NCBI GenBank assembly: GCA_039797965.1
Contig: JBDKGX010000001.1
Span: 1-64,000, forward strand
DNA from: Thiofilum sp039797965
GTDB lineage: Bacteria; Pseudomonadota; Gammaproteobacteria; Thiotrichales; Thiotrichaceae
Length of the DNA: 64,000 nucleotides
Reading direction: 5' to 3'
The notes beneath the pieces are model-generated. The model ran no database searches. It saw only the letters and a program-made list of their open reading frames with translations, and was not told the origin of the DNA. Every line of letters starts with the position of its first letter. Positions within the stretch are counted from its first letter, which is position 1. Shown here piece after piece: positions 42,808 to 52,053 of the stretch. Position numbers and translations under genes: made by a program.

Positions 42808-43860
42808 ATGACACAATTTTTACAGGGGATACGAGTACTAGATTTATCCCAATATATTCCAGGCCCTTATGTAACTCGCCAATTAGCCGAATGGGGGGCG
42901 GATGTTATTAAAATTGAGCCACCTCATGGCGATCCTATGCGATTTTTCATGGCTACGGATCAAAGTACTCCCTCACCTGTTTATGAGTACTTAAATAATA
43001 ATAAACGTATTATTCGCTTAGACCTCAAGCAGTTAGAGTGCAAACAAGTCCTTTTAAATCTATTAACTAAAGCGGATGTTTTGCTGGAGTCCTTTCGACC
43101 GGGTGTCATGGCACGACTGGGGTTTGGGCGGCAGGTATTAGAGGATATTAATCCGCGTTTGGTGCATTGCGCTATTTCTGGATTTGGGCAAACGGGGTCT
43201 TATTGGGATAGAGCAGGGCATGATTTGACCTATTGCGCGGTAGGGGGGCAATTAAGCTTGCCTAAGAGTGCAACCCCTGAGCAAAAGCCCGCTATTGTAT
43301 TTCCACCGTTAGCCGATCATGTGGGGGCTATGCAAGCAGGACAAATGATTTTAGCCGCTTTAGTCGCACGGGGTCGCACGGATAAAGGGGCATTTCTCGA
43401 TATTAGCTTAGCGGAGTCAGCTTTGATGTTGCAGTACATTAATCTGACCGACACAGAAGGCAAAGTGTTTCAATGGCTATCGGGTCAAGCGTCTTGCTAT
43501 AACCTTTATCAAACCCAAGATCAGCGCTGGCTGGCGGTGGCTCCTTTAGAGCCTAAGTTTTGGCAAGCATTTTGCGAAGCAATTGGTAAAGCCGAATGGA
43601 TAGCTCGGCAGTTTGAGCCATTACCACAAAGTACTTTAATCCATGATATTCAAGCCGTTTTAAGCACTAAATCTTTAATGGAATGGGCGCAAGTATTTGC
43701 TCAAGTCGATTGCTGTGTGGAGCCAGTACCTCATTTAGACGAAGTACTCGACCATGAACAGCATCAAGCACGGGTCAGTGGAGATAGCCTAACTCAGCCA
43801 TTGCACGAGGTAGTGTCATCCACGATCGATTGGATGCCCGTTGAATCGCTAAGTACTTAG
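42808..43860 (+). CDS. CaiB/BaiF-family CoA-transferase or alpha-methylacyl-CoA racemase
   Basis: This 350-residue type III CoA-transferase-fold protein starts at the ATG at 42808 (ribosome site CAGGAG); a GTG directly before it is also in frame. It has the family N-terminus (VLDLSQYIPGPYVTRQLAEWGADVIKIE). The AGHDLTY and PPLADHVG segments resemble the His and Asp positions of alpha-methylacyl-CoA racemase rather than a typical formyl-CoA transferase. In this context it may epimerise branched acyl-CoA or swap CoA between acids. It precedes the second LiuR-like site, so it may be a separate unit from liuA. Confidence 0.75.
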   Translation: MTQFLQGIRVLDLSQYIPGPYVTRQLAEWGADVIKIEPPHGDPMRFFMATDQSTPSPVYEYLNNNKRIIRLDLKQLECKQVLLNLLTKADVLLESFRPGVMARLGFGRQVLEDINPRLVHCAISGFGQTGSYWDRAGHDLTYCAVGGQLSLPKSATPEQKPAIVFPPLADHVGAMQAGQMILAALVARGRTDKGAFLDISLAESALMLQYINLTDTEGKVFQWLSGQASCYNLYQTQDQRWLAVAPLEPKFWQAFCEAIGKAEWIARQFEPLPQSTLIHDIQAVLSTKSLMEWAQVFAQVDCCVEPVPHLDEVLDHEQHQARVSGDSLTQPLHEVVSSTIDWMPVESLST

Positions 43861-43901
43861 GACAGGTTCTATCTATTATAAATCACATTTGATAGTTGAC
43901 G

Positions 43902-43917
43902 CTTACGTAAACGTAAT
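43902..43917. promoter_or_regulatory. LiuR-like operator upstream of liuA
   Basis: TTACGTAAACGTAA (43903-43916) differs from the site before liuR by one central base. It lies about 80 bases before liuA, after the racemase-like gene, and marks a likely regulated promoter for the liu operon. Confidence 0.72.
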
Positions 43918-43993
43918 TTAGTATGTGCTCTATAGCCCAATGTTGTAGTCAAACTGGTATCACTACACGGGCAAACCGCTAGAGAGGACACCT

Positions 43994-45157
43994 ATGAGTC
44001 ATTATCCCACCCTTAATTTCGGATTAGGGGAGACGATTGATCTGTTACGCGATGCTGTGCGTGACTTTGCTAATGCTGAAATCGCTCCCCTTGCTGCTGA
44101 AACTGATCGCTCCAATGAATTTCCTAATCAACTCTGGCCTAAATTGGGCGAAATGGGTTTATTGGGTATTACTGTGCCAGAAGAGTATGGTGGCAGTGGC
44201 ATGGGGTACTTGGCTCATATGATTGCCATGGAAGAAATCAGCCGAGCCTCCGCTTCCATTGGCTTAAGTTACGGCGCTCACTCCAATTTATGCGTCAATC
44301 AAATTAATCGTAATGGGTCAGAGGCACAAAAGTGTAAGTACTTGCCCAAACTCATTAGCGGTGAGCATATTGGCGCATTAGCCATGTCTGAACCCAATGC
44401 AGGCTCAGATGTGGTGAGTATGCGTATGCGTGCCGAGAAAAAGGGTGATAAGTACATTCTCAATGGCACCAAAATGTGGATTACCAATGGCCCTGATGCG
44501 GATGTGATTGTGGTTTATGCCAAAACCGATCCACAAGCAGGCTCTAAAGGCATGACGACTTTTATTGTCGAAAAATCATTTGGTTTTAAGGTCGCGCAAA
44601 AGCTCGATAAATTGGGTATGCGTGGCTCGAATACAGGTGAGTTAGTATTTGAGGATGTCGAAGTACCTGAAGAAAATGTGCTGGGTCAGATCGGGCGTGG
44701 GGCTGCTGTGTTAATGAGCGGCTTAGACTATGAGCGTGCGGTGCTGTCTGGGGGGCCTTTAGGCATCATGCAAGCCTGTATGGATATTGTGGTTCCCTAT
44801 ATTCATGAGCGCAAACAGTTTGGGCAAAGTATAGGTGAGTTCCAACTCATCCAAGGCAAAATTGCCGATATGTATACCACCTTCAATGCTTGTAAAGCCT
44901 ATGTGTATGCTGTGGGTAATGCCTGTGATCGTGGCGAAACGACTCGTAAAGATGCCGCTGGTGCGATTTTATATTCCGCTGAAAAAGCGACCCAAATGGC
45001 ACTAGATGCCATTCAAATTTTGGGCGGCAATGGCTATATGAATGAGTACCCGACAGGGCGCTTATTACGCGATGCCAAGCTCTATGAAATTGGTGCAGGA
45101 ACCTCTGAAATTCGCCGTATGCTGATTGGGCGCGAACTGTTTAATGAAACCAAGTAG
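43994..45157 (+). CDS. liuA: Isovaleryl-CoA dehydrogenase
   Basis: This 387-residue acyl-CoA dehydrogenase has family signatures GALAMSEPNAGSDVVSM and QILGGNGYMNEYPTGRLLRD. The region ...SGLDYERAVLSGGPLGI... contains the Glu (in YER) that is typical of isovaleryl-CoA dehydrogenase, which has its catalytic base at this position rather than near the C-terminus. It converts isovaleryl-CoA to 3-methylcrotonyl-CoA and passes electrons to ETF. It is first in the liu operon. Confidence 0.92.
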   Translation: MSHYPTLNFGLGETIDLLRDAVRDFANAEIAPLAAETDRSNEFPNQLWPKLGEMGLLGITVPEEYGGSGMGYLAHMIAMEEISRASASIGLSYGAHSNLCVNQINRNGSEAQKCKYLPKLISGEHIGALAMSEPNAGSDVVSMRMRAEKKGDKYILNGTKMWITNGPDADVIVVYAKTDPQAGSKGMTTFIVEKSFGFKVAQKLDKLGMRGSNTGELVFEDVEVPEENVLGQIGRGAAVLMSGLDYERAVLSGGPLGIMQACMDIVVPYIHERKQFGQSIGEFQLIQGKIADMYTTFNACKAYVYAVGNACDRGETTRKDAAGAILYSAEKATQMALDAIQILGGNGYMNEYPTGRLLRDAKLYEIGAGTSEIRRMLIGRELFNETK

Positions 45158-45168
45158 GGTGTGCTGCA

Positions 45169-46350
45169 ATGAGTGATCCAATTGTTATTGTTAGTGCAGT
45201 ACGTACTCCTATGGGGGGCTTTCAAGGCGATTTTGCTAATCTTACTGCGAGTGAGTTAGGCGCTGTTGCTATTAAAGGTGCGGTCGAGCGTGCAGGTATT
45301 AGCGCCGAAGAGGTGCAAGAAGTCATTATGGGTTGTGTACTTCCAGCAGGTCAGGGACAAGCCCCAGCGCGTCAAGCCGCTTTGGGGGCAAATTTACCCT
45401 TAAGTGCAGGTTGTACCACCCTCAATAAAATGTGTGGCTCTGGTATGAAAGCCACCATGCTTGTTCATGATTTATTAGTCGCAGGTACCAATCAAGTTAT
45501 GATTGCTGGCGGTATGGAGTCCATGACCAATGCGCCTTATCTCTTGCCTAAAGCCCGTACAGGTTTTCGGATGGGGCACGGCGAGGTCAAAGATCACATG
45601 TTTCTCGATGGCTTAGAGGATGCCTATGAAAAAGGGCGTCTCATGGGTACTTACGCCGAAGAATGTGCGGATATGTTTGGCTTTACCCGTGAAGCGCAAG
45701 ACGACTTTGCAGTGAGCTCACTGACTCGCGCCAAAACCGCGATTGAGTCAGGCGCTTTCAAAGCTGAGATTGTTCCTGTTACCGTAAAATCACGCAAAGG
45801 TGAAGTACTCATTGATACGGATGAGCAACCTCACAAAGCCGCCATTGATAAAATTCCCAGTTTAAAACCCGCGTTTCGCAAAGAGGGTACAGTCACGGCG
45901 GCTAATTCCAGTTCAATTTCAGATGGTGCAGCGGCATTAGTGTTGATGCGTCAATCTGAGGCGGAAAAGCGTGGCTTAAAACCTTTAGCTATTATCAAAG
46001 GGCATAGTACTCATGCCCAAAAGCCAGCGTTATTTACCACGGCTCCCGTATTTGCTATGCAAAAACTACTGGATCAATTGCAATGGACAGTGGCAGATGT
46101 TGATCTCTTTGAAATCAATGAAGCCTTTGCCGTGATTACGATGGCAGCGATGAAAGAGCTCAATATTCCCCACGATAAAGTGAATACTCACGGTGGCGCT
46201 TGTGCGTTAGGGCATCCCATTGGTGCATCGGGGGCGCGGATTTTAGTGACATTACTGTCAGCCCTAAAACAACGCGGTTTAAAGCGCGGTATAGCCTCTT
46301 TATGTATTGGCGGGGGTGAGGCTACCGCTATGGCGGTAGAGTTAGTCTAA
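45169..46350 (+). CDS. Acetyl-CoA C-acetyltransferase (thiolase)
   Basis: This 393-residue thiolase has catalytic Cys in LNKMCGSGMKA, His in NEAFAV and the C-terminal Cys in SLCIGGGEA, with GGACALGHPIGASGA. It would cleave acetoacetyl-CoA from the icmF-hbd branch to two acetyl-CoA. It is embedded in the liu operon, 11 bases after liuA. Confidence 0.93.
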   Translation: MSDPIVIVSAVRTPMGGFQGDFANLTASELGAVAIKGAVERAGISAEEVQEVIMGCVLPAGQGQAPARQAALGANLPLSAGCTTLNKMCGSGMKATMLVHDLLVAGTNQVMIAGGMESMTNAPYLLPKARTGFRMGHGEVKDHMFLDGLEDAYEKGRLMGTYAEECADMFGFTREAQDDFAVSSLTRAKTAIESGAFKAEIVPVTVKSRKGEVLIDTDEQPHKAAIDKIPSLKPAFRKEGTVTAANSSSISDGAAALVLMRQSEAEKRGLKPLAIIKGHSTHAQKPALFTTAPVFAMQKLLDQLQWTVADVDLFEINEAFAVITMAAMKELNIPHDKVNTHGGACALGHPIGASGARILVTLLSALKQRGLKRGIASLCIGGGEATAMAVELV

Positions 46351-46384
46351 GTACTGCACACAAACGAATGCTAGGGGATTACCA

Positions 46385-47518
46385 ATGATTTTAACCGAAG
46401 AGCAAGTATTGATTCGGGATATGGTGCGTAGTTATATCCGTGATCATGTCACGCCCCATGCGGCGCAGTGGGATAAGACCAGTACTTTCCCCACCAAAGC
46501 TTTGCAGGAAATGGGCGAGCTAGGTTTGTATGGTATGGTCGTGCCTGAGGAGTGGGGTGGCTCCAATGTCGGCTACGTATCGCTTGCGCTAGCGATTGAA
46601 GAAATTGCCGCAGGGGATGGCGCAACCTCTACCGTTCTCAGCGTGCAAAACTCTGTCGTTTGTGGCCCCCTTCTCAATTATGGCAGTGAGTACTTAAAAG
46701 AAACCTATCTGAAGCCCTTAGCGTCTGGGCAAATGCTCGGTTGCTTTTGCTTGACGGAGCCGCACGCGGGTTCTGATGCTTCTGCTCTTAAAACCCGCGC
46801 AGTACGTGAAGGCGATGAGTATGTCATTAATGGTAGTAAGCAATTCATCACCTCCGGTCAAAATGCACAGGTCGCTATCGTATTCGCGGTGACTGATCCC
46901 GATGCAGGTAAAAAAGGTATTAGTGCTTTTGTCGTGCCCACGGATAACGTGGGATACAAAGTCGCAGGTATTGAAAAGAAAATGGGGCAACATGCGTCTG
47001 ATACTGCCTCTATCTTCTTTGATCATTGCCGGATACCCGCTAGTCACCTTTTAGGTAAAGAGGGTGAAGGTTACAAAATTGCGTTGAGTAATCTAGAAGG
47101 GGGGCGTATCGGTATTGCCGCCCAATGTATTGGCATGGCACGGGCGGCGTATGAAGCGGCACTGGCGTATGCACAAGAGCGCATTAGCTTTGGTAAACCC
47201 ATCATTGAACATCAAGCCGTTGCCTTTCGTTTAGCAAATATGGCAACTCAAATCGAAGCCGCCCGCTTACTAGTACTTCATGCCGCAACGCTGCGCGATG
47301 CAGGTCAACCCTGTTTAAAAGAAGCCTGCATGGGCAAGCTATTTGCTTCGGAAATGGCAGAAAAAGTCTGCTCCGATGCTATTCAAACCCTTGGTGGCTA
47401 TGGCTACCTCAATGATTTTCCAGTGGAACGTATTTATCGTGATGTACGAGTGGCGCAGATTTATGAGGGTACTAGCGATATCCAGCGCATGGTGATTGCA
47501 CGGCAGATTATGGAGTAG
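46385..47518 (+). CDS. Short-chain acyl-CoA dehydrogenase
   Basis: This 377-residue acyl-CoA dehydrogenase has GCFCLTEPHAGSDASAL and a C-terminal IYEGTSDIQRMVIAR, where the Glu in YEGT is the catalytic base of short- and medium-chain enzymes. This differs from liuA. Butyryl-CoA or isobutyryl/2-methylbutyryl-CoA are likely substrates, linking to the icmF operon. It precedes liuB by three bases. Confidence 0.9.
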   Translation: MILTEEQVLIRDMVRSYIRDHVTPHAAQWDKTSTFPTKALQEMGELGLYGMVVPEEWGGSNVGYVSLALAIEEIAAGDGATSTVLSVQNSVVCGPLLNYGSEYLKETYLKPLASGQMLGCFCLTEPHAGSDASALKTRAVREGDEYVINGSKQFITSGQNAQVAIVFAVTDPDAGKKGISAFVVPTDNVGYKVAGIEKKMGQHASDTASIFFDHCRIPASHLLGKEGEGYKIALSNLEGGRIGIAAQCIGMARAAYEAALAYAQERISFGKPIIEHQAVAFRLANMATQIEAARLLVLHAATLRDAGQPCLKEACMGKLFASEMAEKVCSDAIQTLGGYGYLNDFPVERIYRDVRVAQIYEGTSDIQRMVIARQIME

Positions 47519-47521
47519 GTT

Positions 47522-49129
47522 ATGGCGATTTTAAGTACTACAGTTAATGCTCGTTCTGAAGAGTTCCGTGCGAATGCTGCTCATATGCAAATCCAAGTGG
47601 ATGATTTGTATGACAAGGTTATCCAAATCAGTTTAGGCGGTGGTGAAAAAGCCCGTCAAAAGCATTTAGAGCGCGGCAAGTTATTACCGCGTGAGCGTAT
47701 TCAAGTACTCCTTGATAAAGGTTCGCCGTTTTTAGAGATTTCTCAGTTTGCCGCTTATGGCTTATATAACAATGAAGTACCTGCGGCGGGTATTATCGCG
47801 GGTATCGGACGGGTGAGTGGGCAAGAGTGCATGATCGTCGCTAATGATGCGACCGTCAAAGGCGGTACTTATTTTCCGTTGACAGTCAAAAAGCATTTAC
47901 GCGCTCAGGCGATAGCGCTGGAAAATCGTTTACCCTGTATTTATTTGGTCGATTCGGGTGGGGCTTTTTTGCCGCTACAAGATGAGGTCTTCCCCGATCG
48001 TGAGCACTTTGGACGGATTTTTTATAATCAAGCAACGATGTCCGCGCAAGGGATCCCACAAATTGCCGTAGTGATGGGGTCTTGTACCGCAGGGGGTGCG
48101 TATGTACCTGCTATGTGTGATCAAAGCATTATTGTTAAAGAGCAAGGTACTATCTTTTTAGGAGGCCCCCCTTTAGTTCGTGCCGCTACCGGTGAAGTAG
48201 TGAGCGCGGAAGAGTTAGGCGGGGCAGATACCCACTCTCGCATTTCGGGTGTAACCGATCACTATGCCTTAAATGATACCCATGCTCTAGCGATGGCACG
48301 CGATGTCGTGGCGAGCCTCAATCGAGTCAAAACGCCTAATATTGCCTTAAAGCAACCTCGTGAACCTCAGTACTTAGTCGATGAGCTGTACGGCATTATC
48401 CCCAAAGATGCACGTAAACCGTTTGATATTCGTGAAATCATTGCGCGTCTGGTCGATGGTAGCGAATTTGATGAATTCAAAAAGCTGTACGGTACGACTT
48501 TAGTCTGTGGCTTTGCGCATATTCATGGCTATCCTGTGGGTATTGTGGCGAACAATGGCATTCTCTTTTCCGAGTCTGCGGTGAAAGGGGCGCACTTCGT
48601 TGAACTGTGTGCGCAGCGCAAAATTCCACTGGTATTTTTGCAAAATATCACCGGTTTTATGGTTGGTAAAAAAGCCGAACAGGGTGGTATTGCTAAGGAT
48701 GGCGCGAAAATGGTAACTGCCGTCGCGTGTGCCAAAGTACCTAAATTTACCGTGATTATTGGCGGTAGTTTTGGCGCGGGTAACTATGCTATGTGCGGTC
48801 GGGCTTATGGTGCGCGATTCTTGTGGATGTGGCCGAATGCACGCATTTCTGTCATGGGGGGCGAACAAGCGGCAAAGGTACTGAGTCAAGTACGCAGTGA
48901 TGCACTAGAAGCGCAAGGCAAAAACTGGAGCGTAGAAGAACAAACCGAATTTGAGCGTCCTATCCGCGAGCAATACGAGACGCAAGGGCATCCGTACTAT
49001 GCCAGTGCGCGGCTTTGGGATGATGGCATTATTGACCCTAAAGACACGCGTCGAGTACTCGGTTTAGGTTTGTCGACTGCACTGAATGCCCCGATTGAAG
49101 ACACTACATTTGGCATCTTTAGGATGTAA
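47522..49129 (+). CDS. liuB: Methylcrotonoyl-CoA carboxylase, carboxyltransferase subunit
   Basis: This 535-residue subunit has two crotonase-like carboxyltransferase halves and family motifs GGGEKARQKHLERGKLLPRERI, CIYLVDSGGAFLP and FLQNITGFMVG. It moves CO2 from carboxybiotin to 3-methylcrotonyl-CoA, forming 3-methylglutaconyl-CoA. It is followed by the biotin subunit gene, its partner. Confidence 0.95.
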   Translation: MAILSTTVNARSEEFRANAAHMQIQVDDLYDKVIQISLGGGEKARQKHLERGKLLPRERIQVLLDKGSPFLEISQFAAYGLYNNEVPAAGIIAGIGRVSGQECMIVANDATVKGGTYFPLTVKKHLRAQAIALENRLPCIYLVDSGGAFLPLQDEVFPDREHFGRIFYNQATMSAQGIPQIAVVMGSCTAGGAYVPAMCDQSIIVKEQGTIFLGGPPLVRAATGEVVSAEELGGADTHSRISGVTDHYALNDTHALAMARDVVASLNRVKTPNIALKQPREPQYLVDELYGIIPKDARKPFDIREIIARLVDGSEFDEFKKLYGTTLVCGFAHIHGYPVGIVANNGILFSESAVKGAHFVELCAQRKIPLVFLQNITGFMVGKKAEQGGIAKDGAKMVTAVACAKVPKFTVIIGGSFGAGNYAMCGRAYGARFLWMWPNARISVMGGEQAAKVLSQVRSDALEAQGKNWSVEEQTEFERPIREQYETQGHPYYASARLWDDGIIDPKDTRRVLGLGLSTALNAPIEDTTFGIFRM

Positions 49130-49142
49130 GGAGAGAGTACTT

Positions 49143-51137
49143 ATGTTCACCAAAATCCTAATTGCCAATCGTGGCGAAATTGCTTGCCGTGTCGCGCGTA
49201 CCGCTCGCCGCTTAGGGATAAAAACCGTTGCGGTGTATTCTACTGCGGATGCTAAAGCCGAACATGTCAAAGCCTGTGACGAAGCCTATTGGATAGGCGA
49301 AGCCCCCGCATCAGAAAGCTATTTACGGGGCGACAAAATTTTGGAAATTGCCCAATTGACAGGGGCACAAGCCATACATCCGGGGTATGGATTCTTATCT
49401 GAAAACGCGGGATTTGCTGAAAGCTGTAAAGCAGCAGGCGTAGTATTCATTGGCCCTCCTACCCAAGCCATTATTGCCATGGGCTTAAAAAGTGAGTCCA
49501 AACGCTTAATGACCGAAGCCAATGTGCCACTAGTACCCGGTTATCATGGCGCTGACCAATCCATTGATTTATTACGCGATCAATCCCAACTCATTGGCTA
49601 TCCACAACTGATAAAAGCCAGTGCAGGGGGCGGTGGTAAGGGGATGCGTGTCGTCAAATCATTTGACGAATTTGATGCGGCATTAGCCTCAGCTAAGCGT
49701 GAGGCGATTTCATCCTTTGGTAATGATGCCGTACTGATTGAGCGTTACCTACAAAAGCCTCGCCATGTGGAGTTGCAAGTATTTGCCGATACATTAGACA
49801 ATGTGGTGCATGTGTTTGAGCGTGATTGCTCGGTGCAACGTCGCCATCAAAAAGTCATCGAAGAAGCACCAGCCCCGCAGATGACGCCTGAATTGCGCCA
49901 CGCGATGGGTCAAGCCGCGATTAATGCCGCCAAAGCAATTGGTTATGTCGGCGCGGGTACAGTTGAATTCTTGCTCGATCAAAGCGGCGAGTTTTTCTTT
50001 ATGGAAATGAATACGCGTCTACAGGTTGAGCATCCCGTGACTGAAATGATTTCGGGGCAGGACTTAGTCGAGTGGCAATTGCGGGTAGCGAATGGCGAAC
50101 CCTTACCCTTGACTCAAGAGCAATTAAAGATCAATGGTCATGCGTTTGAAGCACGAGTGTATGCAGAGACCCCCGAACGCGATTTCCTGCCCTCGACCGG
50201 TCGAGTAAGTACTTTGATTGCCCCTGAAACGAATCAGTATGTGCGGATTGATACGGGGATTCGGGGCGGCGATGAAGTCAGTATGTTTTATGACCCCATG
50301 ATTGCTAAATTAATTGTGTGGGGGCAAGACCGTACTCAGGCATTACAACGCTTGCAAGCTGCATTAGGTGATTATTACATCGGTGGCTTAAATACTAATC
50401 TAGAGTTTCTGGGTAATTTGGCGCGTAGTGCCGATTTTGCGGCGGGCGATGTGCATACTGGATTTATTGAACAGCATATGGCTGAGTTATTTCCAGAGTC
50501 CAGCACGCCCCCTGATGAAGTATTGGCGGCTGCCGTTTTAGCTCAGTTAGTCAGTACTCAAAAGTACTCGCAGGAAACCCAGCGCCAAACCTTAGACCCC
50601 TACTCACCGTGGCTGCAAACCGATGCGTGGCGGATGAATTTGCCAAATACGGCCACGTTTGAGTTCCAAGTGGGTGAAATACTTTATCCGCTTACTGTGA
50701 TAGAGCGTCAAAGTACTTACTACTTACAACTTTCTACGGGTGAATCAGTACTCTCTGGTGAGTACCTTCAGGATGACGAGTGGAAAATTGTTTTAGGACA
50801 AAAAACCTATCGTATTAAAGTCATACAGTCGGAAAGTACTTGGCTAGTTTTTTGGAATGGCAAGGTTTGGCATTTGAATTTGCATGATCCTGTACATGAG
50901 ATAGAGGATCAAGGTGTACATGGTGGTGGTTTGACTGCACCGATGGCGGGAGCGGTATTAGACGTGCTGGTGAAAGTGGGTGATCAGGTCAAAGCGGGGG
51001 ATGCTTTGATGATTATGGTGGCTATGAAAATGGAGCACACTATTGCAGCCCCTAAAGAGGGCACAGTACAAGAGATCTATTTCCAAGTCGGTGATCAGGT
51101 CAAAGACGGTGATACCTTATTGAGCGTGGAGTCCTAA
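49143..51137 (+). CDS. liuD: Methylcrotonoyl-CoA carboxylase, biotin-carrying subunit
   Basis: This 664-residue protein starts at the ATG giving MFTKILIANRGEIACR, preceded by AAGGAG; the longer upstream frame overlaps liuB. It has the biotin carboxylase ATP-grasp domain (ASAGGGGKGMRVV, EMNTRLQVEHPVTE) and a C-terminal biotinyl domain with the lysine in AMKM (about residue 629). An AGTACT palindrome fills the spacer before the ATG. Confidence 0.96.
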   Translation: MFTKILIANRGEIACRVARTARRLGIKTVAVYSTADAKAEHVKACDEAYWIGEAPASESYLRGDKILEIAQLTGAQAIHPGYGFLSENAGFAESCKAAGVVFIGPPTQAIIAMGLKSESKRLMTEANVPLVPGYHGADQSIDLLRDQSQLIGYPQLIKASAGGGGKGMRVVKSFDEFDAALASAKREAISSFGNDAVLIERYLQKPRHVELQVFADTLDNVVHVFERDCSVQRRHQKVIEEAPAPQMTPELRHAMGQAAINAAKAIGYVGAGTVEFLLDQSGEFFFMEMNTRLQVEHPVTEMISGQDLVEWQLRVANGEPLPLTQEQLKINGHAFEARVYAETPERDFLPSTGRVSTLIAPETNQYVRIDTGIRGGDEVSMFYDPMIAKLIVWGQDRTQALQRLQAALGDYYIGGLNTNLEFLGNLARSADFAAGDVHTGFIEQHMAELFPESSTPPDEVLAAAVLAQLVSTQKYSQETQRQTLDPYSPWLQTDAWRMNLPNTATFEFQVGEILYPLTVIERQSTYYLQLSTGESVLSGEYLQDDEWKIVLGQKTYRIKVIQSESTWLVFWNGKVWHLNLHDPVHEIEDQGVHGGGLTAPMAGAVLDVLVKVGDQVKAGDALMIMVAMKMEHTIAAPKEGTVQEIYFQVGDQVKDGDTLLSVES

Positions 51138-51142
51138 AACTG

Positions 51143-52039
51143 ATGAGTACTTTACCCCAACACGTCAAAATCGTAGAAGTAGGCGCTCGTGATGGTTTGC
51201 AAAACGAGCCTACTGCCGTACCTGTGGAAGTCAAAATCGCTTTGGTCGAAAAGTTGGTCGATGCAGGTTTGTCAGTGGTGGAGGTGGGCAGTTTTGTTTC
51301 GCCCAAATGGGTGCCACAAATGGCGGGTAGCGGTGAGGTTTATCACGGTATTCAAAAGCGTGAAGGAGTCAGCTATCCCATGCTAGTTCCCAATGCTAAA
51401 GGCATGGAGGGCGCACTGGCAGCGCGAGTCAGGGAAATTGCGATTTTTGCCGCCGCTTCTGAAGCGTTTACCCAGAAGAATATTAATTGCAGCATCAGTG
51501 AGAGTTTAGATCGCTTTCATACGGTGATGGAGCAAGCCAAAGCGCATGATATTAAAGTGCGTGGCTATGTATCGTGTGTATTGGGTTGTCCCTATGAGGG
51601 TGAGATTGCATTATCGAAAGTAGCGGAAGTGGCCAGTACTTTGTATCAAATGGGCTGCTACGAAATCTCACTGGGCGACACGATTGGTGTAGGTACTCCT
51701 TTAAAGGCTCAACGGATGGTTGACGCGGTGGCGCAAGATGTTCCCATTGAAAAGCTCGCCGCGCATTTCCACGACACTTATGGGCAAGGCTTAGCCAATC
51801 TGTTTGCGGTGATGCAATTAGGTGTGTCGGTGATTGATAGCTCGGTGTCGGGTTTAGGGGGCTGTCCATATGCAAAAGGGGCGAGTGGTAATGTAGCGAC
51901 TGAAGATGTCCTTTATATGCTCAAGGGTTTAGGGATTGAGACGGGTGTTGATTTAGGCAAAGTACTGGAGGCAGGGACATTTATATCTGATTTTCTAGGG
52001 CGAAAACCTGCCTCGAAGGTGGGTAAAGTACTGATTTAA
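51143..52039 (+). CDS. liuE: Hydroxymethylglutaryl-CoA lyase
   Basis: This 298-residue TIM-barrel lyase has EVGARDGLQNE at the N-terminus, HFHDTYGQGLAN and the catalytic Cys motif GLGGCPYAKGASGN. It splits HMG-CoA to acetyl-CoA and acetoacetate, ending leucine breakdown. It lies five bases after liuD. The hydratase liuC is not in this operon. Confidence 0.95.
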   Translation: MSTLPQHVKIVEVGARDGLQNEPTAVPVEVKIALVEKLVDAGLSVVEVGSFVSPKWVPQMAGSGEVYHGIQKREGVSYPMLVPNAKGMEGALAARVREIAIFAAASEAFTQKNINCSISESLDRFHTVMEQAKAHDIKVRGYVSCVLGCPYEGEIALSKVAEVASTLYQMGCYEISLGDTIGVGTPLKAQRMVDAVAQDVPIEKLAAHFHDTYGQGLANLFAVMQLGVSVIDSSVSGLGGCPYAKGASGNVATEDVLYMLKGLGIETGVDLGKVLEAGTFISDFLGRKPASKVGKVLI

Positions 52040-52053
52040 TAAGATAAGTACTT

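Noticed and set aside
44299..44487. Small minus-strand frames inside the acyl-CoA genes
   Set aside because: All lie antisense to clear coding regions, without ribosome sites or recognisable motifs.
48500..48889. 129-residue minus-strand open frame inside liuB
   Set aside because: Antisense shadow; the plus-strand carboxyltransferase motifs are intact.
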